DNA of 64,000 bases from Io17-Chloro-G2 sp965226825 (GTDB taxonomy: Bacteria > Chloroflexota > Dehalococcoidia > Lucifugimonadales > UBA3495), in NCBI GenBank assembly GCA_965226825.1, contig CBDDED010000003.1, forward strand, positions 1,116,001 through 1,180,000. The letters are read 5' to 3'. The notes beneath the pieces are model-generated. The model ran no database searches. It was not told the DNA's origin and saw only the letters and a list, made by a program, of their open reading frames with translations. The stretch's first letter is position 1. Each line of letters opens with the position of its first letter. Both the position numbers and the translations under genes were made by a program. Below, in pieces: positions 17,864 to 25,732 of the stretch.

Positions 17864-18859
17864 ATGGCAGACGCATCAGGAGTTTTGGTACTGGGGGACG
17901 TGGCCTCCCGGGAATTGAGTTCCACGTCGATGGAACTTCTGGCGGCCGGCCGGGCCGTCGCCGACAGCCTCGGCGAGGAATTGGCCATCGGCCTGTTTTC
18001 GGACACACTGGATGTGGCGGCGCCCCAGGCCATCAGCCGCGGCGCGGACAAGGTATACGCAGTCACACATCCGCTATTGGCCGACTACCAGGTAGACCTT
18101 CAGCTAGCCGCCATGGTGGCCCTGGCAAGGGAAGTCGATCCCAACGTGATTCTGCTGGGCCGCACCAACCAGGGACGAGAACTGGCTCCCCGGCTGGCCT
18201 TCCGGCTAGGCGTGGGATTGGCCCAAGACTGCCTGGAAGTTTCGGTAGACGCCGCAACCAAGAAGCTTCTTTCCAACCGCCCGGTGTACGGAGGAAACGC
18301 AGTCGCCGTGGTGACTTGCGACTACACTCCGCAGGTTGCAGCCATCCGGCCCAAAGCGTACGACCCATTGGACCCCGATTCGGGGAGGCAGGGCCAGGTG
18401 GTCTCCTTTCCAGTAGAGTTGGACGCATCTCTGGCCCGCTGCCGGGTGGTCGACTCCTTCGCGGAAGAGTCCGAAGGCGTCAAGCTGGAAGATGCCCGGG
18501 TGGTCGTATCCGGGGGCAGGGGATTGGGTGGACCGGAGCCGTTCACCGAATTGGAGCAACTTGCCAAACTCCTGGGAGGAGCCGTTGGCGCATCCCGGGC
18601 GGCGGTTGACTCAGGTTGGGTTCCCGCCAGCTACCAGGTAGGGCTTACCGGCAAGACCATCACCCCCGAGTTGTACATCACTGTGGCTATTTCGGGCGCC
18701 AGCCAGCACATGGCCGGCTGCTCCGGGGCCAAGGTGATTGTGGCCATAAACAAGGACGCCGAGGCCAATATACTGAAAGAGGCCAGGTACGCGGTAGTGG
18801 GGGACTGGCAACAGGTCATTCCTGCGTTTGCCGAGGCTGTCCGGGAACTTACCCAATAG
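17864..18859 (+). CDS. etfA: Electron transfer flavoprotein, alpha subunit
   Basis: EtfA, about 331 aa, holds the FAD. The C-terminal FAD domain carries the signature around GLTGKTITPELYITVAISGASQHMAG and VIVAINKDAEANI; the N-terminal domain has the NVILLGRTNQGRELAPRLA block. ATG 17864 is chosen because CGGAGGAG lies five bases upstream; a TTG at 17828 would add 12 residues. It forms an operon with etfB. No ETF:quinone oxidoreductase or acyl-CoA dehydrogenase is adjacent, so partners must be elsewhere. Confidence 0.95.
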   Translation: MADASGVLVLGDVASRELSSTSMELLAAGRAVADSLGEELAIGLFSDTLDVAAPQAISRGADKVYAVTHPLLADYQVDLQLAAMVALAREVDPNVILLGRTNQGRELAPRLAFRLGVGLAQDCLEVSVDAATKKLLSNRPVYGGNAVAVVTCDYTPQVAAIRPKAYDPLDPDSGRQGQVVSFPVELDASLARCRVVDSFAEESEGVKLEDARVVVSGGRGLGGPEPFTELEQLAKLLGGAVGASRAAVDSGWVPASYQVGLTGKTITPELYITVAISGASQHMAGCSGAKVIVAINKDAEANILKEARYAVVGDWQQVIPAFAEAVRELTQ

Positions 18860-18866
18860 CCAGACC

Positions 18867-18889
18867 TGAGACCAACTACGATGGTCTCA
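18867..18889. terminator. Hairpin between convergent etfA and panC
   Basis: TGAGACCA (18867-18874) pairs perfectly with TGGTCTCA (18882-18889) around a 7-base loop. It overlaps the panC stop codon and lies 8 bases after etfA. No long T tract follows, so termination strength is uncertain. Confidence 0.5.
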
Positions 18890-19723
18890 TTCCAGGATGA
18901 CGTTGTCGATCAGCCGCGTGCGCCCTATCCTGACCGCAGTTGACACCATCGCGTTGCGTCCGGCCTGATCGAGTTCCTCCAGCGAGTTGGCGTCCGCCAC
19001 GCTGACGTAGTAGACCTCCTCCACCAGCGGTTCTTCTTCAATTGCATTACGCACTTCCGCACGCAGGCGCACCGCGTCGTCAATGCCTGCCGTCCAAACG
19101 CTTTGAGCCGCCGACAGACCCCGGTACACCACGGGGGCGGCGCGGCGTTGCGCCGGGTCCAGGTAGGAGTTGCGGCTGCTCAAAGCCAAGCCGTCGGACT
19201 CGCGAACCGTTGGGCAAACTATGATTTCAGCCCCCAGGTTCAGGTCAAGATTGAGACGGCGGATGATTGCCGCCTGCTGGCCATCCTTTTGGCCGAAGTA
19301 GGCCCGGTCGGGGCGGACCATGCTGAGCAGCTTGGTGACCACGGTGGCCACGCCGCGAAAATGGCCGGGCCGGTGGGCGCCTTCCAGCCGGTCTCCCATT
19401 CCGGGCAGATCCACCCAAGAGGTGAAACCCGGCGGGTAAACCTCATCATCGGAAGGAGCAAAAACCAGGTCCACGCCTTCCCGGCGCAGCAGGTCCAAAT
19501 CTTGATCTCGACTCCGCGGGTATTCGCCCAGGTCCTCGGTAACGGCGAATTGAGTGGGGTTTACGAAAATTGTGGCCGCCAGAGTATCGGTTTCCGCCCG
19601 GGCCTTCCTCACAAGGGACAGGTGCCCCTCGTGCAGAGCGCCCATGGTGGGCACCAAGCCCAGCGGGCGGCGACACGCCGAGATGGCCTCTGAAAGTTGG
19701 GAAACTGTGGTTAAAACCTTCAT
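18887..19723 (-). CDS. panC: Pantothenate synthetase (pantoate-beta-alanine ligase)
   Basis: PanC, 278 aa, joins pantoate to beta-alanine with ATP to make pantothenate, the CoA precursor. Nucleotidyltransferase motifs are present: VPTMGALHEGHLSLV (HxGH, about 25-39), FGQKDGQQAAIIRRL and the KMSKS-equivalent SSRNSYLDP. It follows panB with a 25-base gap, so the two are an operon. Its stop lies inside the hairpin shared with etfA. Confidence 0.97.
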   Translation of the reverse strand: MKVLTTVSQLSEAISACRRPLGLVPTMGALHEGHLSLVRKARAETDTLAATIFVNPTQFAVTEDLGEYPRSRDQDLDLLRREGVDLVFAPSDDEVYPPGFTSWVDLPGMGDRLEGAHRPGHFRGVATVVTKLLSMVRPDRAYFGQKDGQQAAIIRRLNLDLNLGAEIIVCPTVRESDGLALSSRNSYLDPAQRRAAPVVYRGLSAAQSVWTAGIDDAVRLRAEVRNAIEEEPLVEEVYYVSVADANSLEELDQAGRNAMVSTAVRIGRTRLIDNVILE

Positions 19724-19748
19724 GGCTCGGGAATGCTCGTTGCGTTAT

Positions 19749-20588
19749 TCAAGAGTTGGCGGCCAGGTCTTCCAGAATGGCTTCGTCCATGTCGAAGCTC
19801 TCTTTCTCGGTCGGAAAGGTTCCGTCCTTGACTTCGGCGGCGTAACGACCCAGCGCGTCCTGGATCAGACAGCCCAACTGGGTATACTGCTTGGCATGCC
19901 TGGGGACGAAATCCGTGTAAAGGCCCAACATATCGTGGACCACCTGCACCTGTCCATCGCAGTCGGGTCCGGAGCCAATCCCAATCGTTGGGATGGTCAG
20001 TTGCCGGGAGATCAGGCATGCCAGGGGCGCCGGCACCAATTCCAACACCACCGCGTAAGCCCCTGCCTGCTCCAGAGCGACCGCGTCTTTCAGCAGCTCG
20101 GCGGCCTCCTGCCGCGTCCGGCCCTGCACCCGGTGCCCTCCGAAGGCGTTGACCGACTGGGGAGTGAGGCCAATATGCCCCATCACCGGGATTCCGCATT
20201 CAACAATGCGGCGGGTGGTCTCGGCCACCCGCTGGCCGCCCTCCAGTTTTATCGAATGGGCTCCCCCTTCCTGTAGCATGCGCCCCGCGTTAGCCACAGC
20301 CTGATTGGAGTCCACCTGGTAGGTCATGAACGGCAAGTCGGCAACAATTAAAGAATCCTTGGCGCCGCGCGTCACCGCTTTAACGTGGTGCAGCATGTCT
20401 TCCATGGTCACCGACACGGTTGAGGAATACCCCAACACCACCATCCCCAAGCTGTCCCCCACCAGGATCAGGGGTATGCCTGCAGCATCGGCCGCCTGGG
20501 CAGTGGGGTAATCGTAAGCCGTGATCATGGGGATTTTCTCTCCCCTGGACTTCATTCGGGCGACGTCGCGGACGGTAACACGGGGCAT
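19749..20588 (-). CDS. panB: 3-methyl-2-oxobutanoate hydroxymethyltransferase
   Basis: PanB, 279 aa, transfers a hydroxymethyl group from methylene-tetrahydrofolate to ketoisovalerate, giving ketopantoate. The TIM-barrel landmarks are MITAYDYPTAQAADAAGI, LVGDSLGMVVLGYSSTV (metal-binding Asp), the DLPFMTY block, and GGHRVQGRT before the catalytic region LELVPAPL. It is translated directly ahead of panC. The DUF2520 gene upstream on the same strand may supply the ketopantoate reductase step. Confidence 0.97.
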   Translation of the reverse strand: MPRVTVRDVARMKSRGEKIPMITAYDYPTAQAADAAGIPLILVGDSLGMVVLGYSSTVSVTMEDMLHHVKAVTRGAKDSLIVADLPFMTYQVDSNQAVANAGRMLQEGGAHSIKLEGGQRVAETTRRIVECGIPVMGHIGLTPQSVNAFGGHRVQGRTRQEAAELLKDAVALEQAGAYAVVLELVPAPLACLISRQLTIPTIGIGSGPDCDGQVQVVHDMLGLYTDFVPRHAKQYTQLGCLIQDALGRYAAEVKDGTFPTEKESFDMDEAILEDLAANS

Positions 20589-20666
20589 TAGCGGGGCCTC
20601 CCATGGACCAATTTGGACCTACGAGTCTGGACCGGTCTTACCATTCTCTGCACTCAAGTGGTGCAT

Positions 20667-21596
20667 TCAGGCTCTGTGTTCAGGGCTGGCGCGGTTCGGT
20701 TTTGGTTCCGTATCGGTCCGGAACCCATCCAACAAATCCCTGATGTTTTCAACGCCTTCGGGGGCCAAACCCCTGGTTTGGGCCATGGGCAGCGATGCCT
20801 GGGCTAGGGCGAGGTAGCCGGGGAGCACGTGCGGCTGTGCCCCGGCCAGGGCGTTAAGATGGGTCTCCACGGTGGATGCGTCGCCACGCATTACCGGACC
20901 CGTGGCCGAGCCGGCCAGGCCGAGATTGTGGGCGTTTTCCAAAGTTGCACGGGACAGGGGATACAAGGCCTCGATTGCCTCTTCTGGGGTGAATCCCAAT
21001 CCTTCCCAGATATCGACAGCGCCCTTCAAAAGCGCCGTCAAGTAGCCGCAGGCCAACACACTGGATGCGTGGTACAAAGACCGCTGTTCATCCGGGATCC
21101 ACACTGGTTTACCGCCGAGCCGGTAGGCCAAATCGCTCAAGAAGTCGAGCAGCCAACCGTCCGCCGAAACTGCGAAAGTCACGCCTTTCAACCGTTCAAC
21201 CGCTTGGTCCGGCTGGGCCGCGCCGGCGAAGGTCTGGCAGGGATGGAACGCTCCAGCCAGCGCTCCCTGCGCGGCGGCGGGCGCCAGCGCCTCTACGGAC
21301 ATTGCGCCGCAGCAATGGACAGACCCCTGACCCGGCCTCCATTTAAGCTGGCCGGCGATGGTCTCAATAACCCGGTCGGGAGTGGTGATGAACACCAGGT
21401 CCACCGCATCACACAGGGCCTGAGCTTCGTCAAACACCTCGCAGTCTCGGAGTTGGCCCGCCGCGTCATGGGCCGAGGAAGCTCCACGGCTGTGCATTCC
21501 CTTGATCCAGTATCCCTGCCGGTCCATAGCCAGGGCCAAAGCCCGGCCCAACAGGCCAATGCCGATAAATCCTATTGTCGGTTGAGCTTGATTCAC
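20667..21596 (-). CDS. Rossmann-like/DUF2520 oxidoreductase-like protein
   Basis: A 309-aa protein with an N-terminal NAD(P)-binding Rossmann motif (GFIGIGLLGRALALAM, about 9-24) and a C-terminal helical DUF2520 domain (LYHASSVLACGYLTALLKGA...). The architecture parallels ketopantoate reductase and pyrroline-5-carboxylate reductase. It sits directly upstream of panB-panC on the same strand with a 78-base gap. No PanE/ApbA or IlvC gene is in the window. A role as the ketopantoate reductase is inferred from position only. The start is GTG at 21596, without an obvious Shine-Dalgarno. Confidence 0.8.
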   Translation of the reverse strand: MNQAQPTIGFIGIGLLGRALALAMDRQGYWIKGMHSRGASSAHDAAGQLRDCEVFDEAQALCDAVDLVFITTPDRVIETIAGQLKWRPGQGSVHCCGAMSVEALAPAAAQGALAGAFHPCQTFAGAAQPDQAVERLKGVTFAVSADGWLLDFLSDLAYRLGGKPVWIPDEQRSLYHASSVLACGYLTALLKGAVDIWEGLGFTPEEAIEALYPLSRATLENAHNLGLAGSATGPVMRGDASTVETHLNALAGAQPHVLPGYLALAQASLPMAQTRGLAPEGVENIRDLLDGFRTDTEPKPNRASPEHRA

Positions 21597-21627
21597 GATC
21601 AGGTGTCCAGTCTCGCCAGCCGCCCGG

Positions 21628-22680
21628 TCATTCGGCCCCCAGATCGCTCAATGAAGGCACTCCTCCGAGGCCGGTGGCCGAGCGGAGCGCGTTCAAGACA
21701 GCTGCGGCCGTTGTTTCAACGGCAGCTGCGCCCAGGACCACCGGGTCAACTGATCCGGGAAAGCGGCCGGTGGCCATGGCGAACATGGTGTCTCCGTCTC
21801 GCAGGGTGTGACACGGGCGGATGGCCAGGGCCAAACCGTCGTGGCTTAATCCGGCCAGGTAGTTTGCGTCTTCACGGGACAGCGCGGCGTCGGTGGCAAC
21901 AACCCCTATGGTGGTGTTGGTCAAGACGGGAGCGCCCTGACCGGAAGCGCCGCCGGGGTAGGAGGTCAGCAAGGCCTGGACCGGGTCTTCCATTTCTAAG
22001 TCGGAATCCAACTCTGCGGATTTACGGGGTCCGGCCAGCAGACGGCCCGACTTGTGATCGAAGACCCCTCCGTAGGCGTTCACGGCGACGAGGGCCGCCA
22101 CTGTAGCTCCATCGCGCAGGGTCATGCTTGCGTAGCCTACACCTGATTTAACAGAGCGTTCCAAGCCGCGCGCTTTTGCAACGGTTGCCCCGGCGCCGGC
22201 GCCCACAGAGCCTTGCGCCACCGGTCCGGTACTGGCTGCCAGACAAGCGGCATAGCCATCTTCGGGGCCGGGGCGTACCTTGGAATTGCCCAAGCCCAGA
22301 TCAAACAGGATAGCGCTGGAAACGATGGGGACCAGAGCGGGTCCGGCAGGATATCCGATACCGTTTTCCTCAAGGTACCGGACTACTCCCGACGCGGCAT
22401 CCAGCCCAAAGGCGCTGCCGCCGCTGAGCAAGACGGCGTGAAGCCGGTCGACCCGGTGGCCGGGGCGCAGGAGGTCGGTTTCCCGGGTGCCGGGAGAGCC
22501 ACCGCGCACGTCCACGCCGCCGACGGCCCCATCGCGGCACAGCACGACGGAGCATCCAGTGACGTTTACCGGGTCGGTGTAGTGGCCCACTTCCAACCCG
22601 GCTACGGCGGTGAGAGTGGAGTTCAAAGCGATGCCCCAACAGAGCAGGGCACCGGACTGAATGCCAAACCCCACCGGCAT
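21628..22680 (-). CDS. P1-family (S58, DmpA/NylC-like) aminopeptidase or amidase
   Basis: A 350-aa member of the self-cleaving P1 family, which includes D-Ala-type aminopeptidase DmpA, beta-peptidyl aminopeptidases and nylon oligomer hydrolase NylC. The glycine-rich block LLSGGSAFGLDAASGV and the VGAGAGATVAK segment are intact. The processing site looks like TNTTIGVVATDAALSR, where the residue after Asn would be an N-terminal Thr nucleophile, as in NylC, rather than Ser as in DmpA. The N-terminal 20 residues are family-atypical, so the true start may be a TTG just before NSTLTAVAGLEVGH. It lies 31 bases upstream of the DUF2520 gene. Confidence 0.85.
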   Translation of the reverse strand: MPVGFGIQSGALLCWGIALNSTLTAVAGLEVGHYTDPVNVTGCSVVLCRDGAVGGVDVRGGSPGTRETDLLRPGHRVDRLHAVLLSGGSAFGLDAASGVVRYLEENGIGYPAGPALVPIVSSAILFDLGLGNSKVRPGPEDGYAACLAASTGPVAQGSVGAGAGATVAKARGLERSVKSGVGYASMTLRDGATVAALVAVNAYGGVFDHKSGRLLAGPRKSAELDSDLEMEDPVQALLTSYPGGASGQGAPVLTNTTIGVVATDAALSREDANYLAGLSHDGLALAIRPCHTLRDGDTMFAMATGRFPGSVDPVVLGAAAVETTAAAVLNALRSATGLGGVPSLSDLGAE

Positions 22681-22833
22681 GGCGGGGCAGGCTGAATATT
22701 CAGGTTGTCTTGTTGGGCCGTCTCGGTCGGCATGGATCCCAGCGGCCTTATCATTAGATTTTGGTTCCGGCAGCGCGGACTCACCTCCCTCGGGTAGATG
22801 CCCCTCGCCGCAGCGCTCTGGCTTATTTTTGGG

Positions 22834-23571
22834 TTATACGGTTGCCTTTACGCAAGCCTCCAGAGCCATTTCCCATTCGTCCAGATCGAAGAAGTGCGGG
22901 CCGGCACCGCCGTGGTAGGCGACCGTCCCCTGGGCATCTAGCAGGTACAACCGCTCCGGCGCGGCCCCGTAGGCAGCGTCCACCTCGTTGTTCATTTCTT
23001 CTACCAGGACCGGCATGGAGATATGCAAGTCCAAGCTGCAAGCGGCGGCAACTTCTTCTCGTTCTTGGTAGTTTTGATGCTGCCGGTAAAGGACGCCATT
23101 CTCCACGTTGCTGTCTACCTGCCACCCGTCGGTAGGGTGGGCTTCTTGAACGTAAACCACAAAGAACTCCACCCAATCCCGGTACTTGGCGTAGATTTCC
23201 TCAATGCGCCCCAACTGGGCGCGGAAAGGGGGTCAAGTGTAGCTGCCAAAAATCATGGCCACCGGAAGTTTGCCCCGTAAGTCGGAAAGCCCCACCGTTT
23301 CGGCGGAACCCAGCCTTTTAAGCTCGAAATCCGGCGCAATCTCCCCTTCGTTGGGGCCAGACTGGTCCCGCTGGGCTACGCCGTCCAAAGCCAACGCAAC
23401 GTCGGGGTCGATGTTCTCCGGCAGGGCGTCAAAGAGCCTTTTTCTGGCTGTTATCTGCGGGCCGCCCAAGTTTTTGGCTTCGGCGGTGATCTCCCGCATA
23501 AGCCGTCGGTACTCGCCCGATTGCTCGGGGGTCAACCGGGCCATCCTTCGGTCTCGTTCCTGCTTGTCCAA
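22834..23571 (-). CDS. Deiodinase-like thioredoxin-fold protein with in-frame UGA (putative selenoprotein)
   Basis: Two open frames in the same reading frame (23571-23236 and 23232-22834) are separated only by TGA at 23235-23233. Read through, they give a 245-aa protein whose UGA falls exactly at the active site: FGSYT-U-PPFRAQ. Iodothyronine deiodinases have GSCTUPPF or GSCTUPSF here, and bacterial relatives usually have Cys. The downstream part continues the family: VEFFVVYVQEAHPTDGW matches the deiodinase IYIEEAHASDGW segment. The start is TTG 23571 with GGGAG 7 bases upstream. A GC-rich hairpin at 23206-23222 is placed as a bacterial SECIS should be. Sec residue 113 is inferred; the alternatives are a Cys-to-UGA null mutation or a sequencing error. 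Confidence 0.8.
23206..23222 (-). promoter_or_regulatory. Candidate bacterial SECIS hairpin
   Basis: On the minus strand GCGCCC (23222-23217) pairs with GGGCGC (23211-23206) around the loop AGTTG. The loop begins 16 bases after the UGA and has G as its second base. Both fit the rules published for bacterial SECIS elements (apical loop 16-37 nt past the UGA, G in the first two loop positions). The stem is short at six pairs. Confidence 0.55.
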
Positions 23572-23632
23572 ACAATCACTCCCGGCCTACCGACCGGGGG
23601 CCGTCGCATAGGCGCCGAACCCTCTGTATTTG

Positions 23633-23655
23633 AGAAAGGGCAGTTTACCCTTTCT
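23633..23655. promoter_or_regulatory. Inverted repeat upstream of the deiodinase-like gene
   Basis: AGAAAGGG and CCCTTTCT form a perfect 8-bp inverted repeat with a 7-base spacer, 62-84 bases upstream of the TTG start. It may be an operator or an RNA hairpin. The rest of the 23572-23863 spacer shows no gene. Confidence 0.4.
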
Positions 23656-23863
23656 TGGTGAATACGTCAACGAAGTCTACGGTTATCGGACGACTATTAA
23701 CGAAAACATGCGATTACAGCGGGTTACTGGTCCGCGATATGTTTACACCCCGCCCTTTTAGCATGGTAACCACGTCGCCGGTCGACACCCTGTCAGACGC
23801 CCCAACGGGCGAGCGTCGTTGGCAATGACCAAAACATCGCCCGCCGGGGACGCCTCGGGCAGG

Positions 23864-24412
23864 CTACAGCACCAGCTCCGGTTGCATGTCAGGGGACAAC
23901 TCGACCTCGAAGGCTGCCAGCACCTGGCCGACCAACAGGTAGTGCCCGATCAGCACCGTCATATTGAGCGCGCCCTGTACGCCGAACCGCTCTTGAACGG
24001 CGTTGAACGTGGCATCGGTCACCTTATGGTCCCGCAGCAACTGCTGGGTGTAACGGACGACCATTTCTTCCTCTCCAGACAGGCCGGCCGGCGCCGACCC
24101 CTCGGCGATGGCCTTGATGGTTGAATCCGAGACACCGGCCTGGCGGGCTAACCGGGCGTGGGCGGCAAACTCGTACTGCGACTTGATCTCCGCCGCCGTC
24201 GTGATTATCACGGTCTCTTTCAAGGACTCTGGCATATCGAAATCGTAGCGCACAAAAGCCCCGGTATGGGCGACCCGGGCCGCCAAGTCAGGGCTATGGA
24301 GCAGGACTCCGTAGGGTCCGCGTACGCCACCGCGGCTGCCGGAGATTTCATCAAAATATTTTTGGTCTCCCGGGTTGAGTTCCTCTCGAGAAAGATTACC
24401 TAGACGCGCCAT
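23864..24412 (-). CDS. Carboxymuconolactone decarboxylase family protein
   Basis: A 182-aa alpha-helical protein of the CMD/AhpD-like family. The segment ESLKETVIITTAAEIKSQYEFAAHARLARQAGVSDSTIKAIAEG is the family core. It lacks the CxxC pair used by AhpD peroxidase partners, pointing to a decarboxylase- or hydrolase-like role rather than disulfide chemistry. I chose ATG 24412, which follows a strong AGGAGG; the longer open frame to 24733 has an arginine-rich, unlikely N-terminus. The exact reaction is not deducible. Confidence 0.88.
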   Translation of the reverse strand: MARLGNLSREELNPGDQKYFDEISGSRGGVRGPYGVLLHSPDLAARVAHTGAFVRYDFDMPESLKETVIITTAAEIKSQYEFAAHARLARQAGVSDSTIKAIAEGSAPAGLSGEEEMVVRYTQQLLRDHKVTDATFNAVQERFGVQGALNMTVLIGHYLLVGQVLAAFEVELSPDMQPELVL

Positions 24413-24537
24413 AAGATGGCCTCCTGAATGTTGTCTTAATGTGAATCTATTGGGTTGGGGGTTAGCCAGTTCGCAAGCTTTGGGGCCTTGTTCGGCATCC
24501 GCCGATTTTCCTCTCGTTGCAAGGCTGAGCGGACGGT

Positions 24538-25443
24538 TTAACCGCCTGGGGGTGTCGGAACGCCGGCAATCTTGAGTTTTACTCTGCCGACGGTGTTCCT
24601 GCTGGTGAAGAACAGGGTCTGCCAATCGTCCCCGCCGAAAGCCAGGTTGGTGGTTGCGGGCTGGCCGTGGGCGATAATTCCCAGGTGTTTCCCGGAAGGG
24701 TCGATGACCCAGATTCCCCCGGATCCGCCGCAATAGACGTTGCCCTCTACATCTACTTTCATCCCATCGGGCACCCCGTCCCGGTCTCCCCGCAGGTCGC
24801 AGAAAACCCGGTCAGTGGCTTTGGCCAAGGTGCCGTTAGGCAGCATGTCGAAAGCCCGAATGTGTCCCCGCCTGGTATCGTTTATGTAAAGTACGCTTTC
24901 GTCGGGAGAAAAAGCGAGGCCGTTGGGGACGACGCAGTCATCCAACACGAGCGTGATGGTCCCCAGGTCCGGGGTCACGCGGTACACGCCGGAAAAGCCC
25001 AGATCCCACTGCTGGGCGGGGGCCTGGCTGGTCCAGGGGTCAGTGAAGTAGATGCAGCCGTCGGATTTTACTACCACGTCGTTGGGCCGGTTGAGTTGCC
25101 GCCCCTGATAGCTGTTGGACACGACGGTAATGCTCCCGTCCGCATCCATACGAGTGACCCGGCGGGAGGCATGCTCACAAGCCAAGAGGCGTCCCTGCAA
25201 GTCCCTGGTCAGGCCGTTGGCCTGGTTGGTGGGTTCGGAAAAAGTGGTTACTCCCTGCCCTTCGGCCCACTTCATCCGGCGGTCGTTATGGATGTCGCTG
25301 AACAGCAGGTATCCTCCGTCCTTCCACCACACGGGGCCCTCCGCCGGGCCGTTGGCGCCCCCGTAGCCTGATCCTAATTCCTCGATCTCCTGGTCCGACG
25401 ATACGATGCGGTCCAGTTCAGGTTGTAGTTGTTCGATGGGCAT
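24538..25443 (-). CDS. SMP-30/gluconolactonase/LRE-family protein
   Basis: A 301-aa beta-propeller lactonase-like protein. Visible motifs: EGPVWWKDGGYLLFSDI (metal Glu), NGLTRDLQGRLLACEH, LNRPNDVVVKSDGCIYFTDP (metal Asn/Asp) and PDGMKVDVEGNVYCGG. This arrangement is close to the gluconolactonase/regucalcin and drug-responsive-protein-like group. AAAAGGAGG lies just upstream of the ATG. It shares its strand with the CMD-family gene (126 bases downstream), so both may act on a cyclic ester and its product, which is inference. Confidence 0.88.
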   Translation of the reverse strand: MPIEQLQPELDRIVSSDQEIEELGSGYGGANGPAEGPVWWKDGGYLLFSDIHNDRRMKWAEGQGVTTFSEPTNQANGLTRDLQGRLLACEHASRRVTRMDADGSITVVSNSYQGRQLNRPNDVVVKSDGCIYFTDPWTSQAPAQQWDLGFSGVYRVTPDLGTITLVLDDCVVPNGLAFSPDESVLYINDTRRGHIRAFDMLPNGTLAKATDRVFCDLRGDRDGVPDGMKVDVEGNVYCGGSGGIWVIDPSGKHLGIIAHGQPATTNLAFGGDDWQTLFFTSRNTVGRVKLKIAGVPTPPGG

Positions 25444-25559
25444 TCCAGCCTCCTTTTGGCGCTTATCGCGCTGGCATTATAGTACGAATTTCCAGGAAGC
25501 GGCCTCCTCTGGAATCTCGATGGACACATCGCGTTCAGGCCGAACCAGGACCTCTCCAA

Positions 25560-25619
25560 CCAAAGGAGCCAGAACCCGACCAAAGGACCCAGGCGCCGGC
25601 CAAAGAAGCCAGACACCAA
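25560..25619 (+). repeat. Three 20-bp tandem repeats
   Basis: Three adjacent 20-base units begin at 25560, 25580 and 25600. All start CCAAAG(G/A)A and share CCAG in the middle; their last five to six bases differ. They lie in the divergent spacer (25444-25732) between the lactonase and the LLM oxidoreductase, so they could be regulator sites. Confidence 0.7.
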
Positions 25620-25732
25620 CCATGCCCAGCCGCAAAGGGTTATACTAGGGCAACCAACAAGCGCCGGCAGCAGTTCACCAGACCACCAGCACAACTCAAC
25701 CGGTGAGCGCCCGGTCGTCACGAGGAGGCCTT

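Noticed and set aside
22834..23214. Treating 23236-23571 and 22834-23214 as two separate genes
   Set aside because: They share one reading frame, the gap is only a TGA plus six sense codons, and the joined sequence is a continuous deiodinase-like fold with the UGA at the catalytic position. The second part has no ribosome-binding site of its own.
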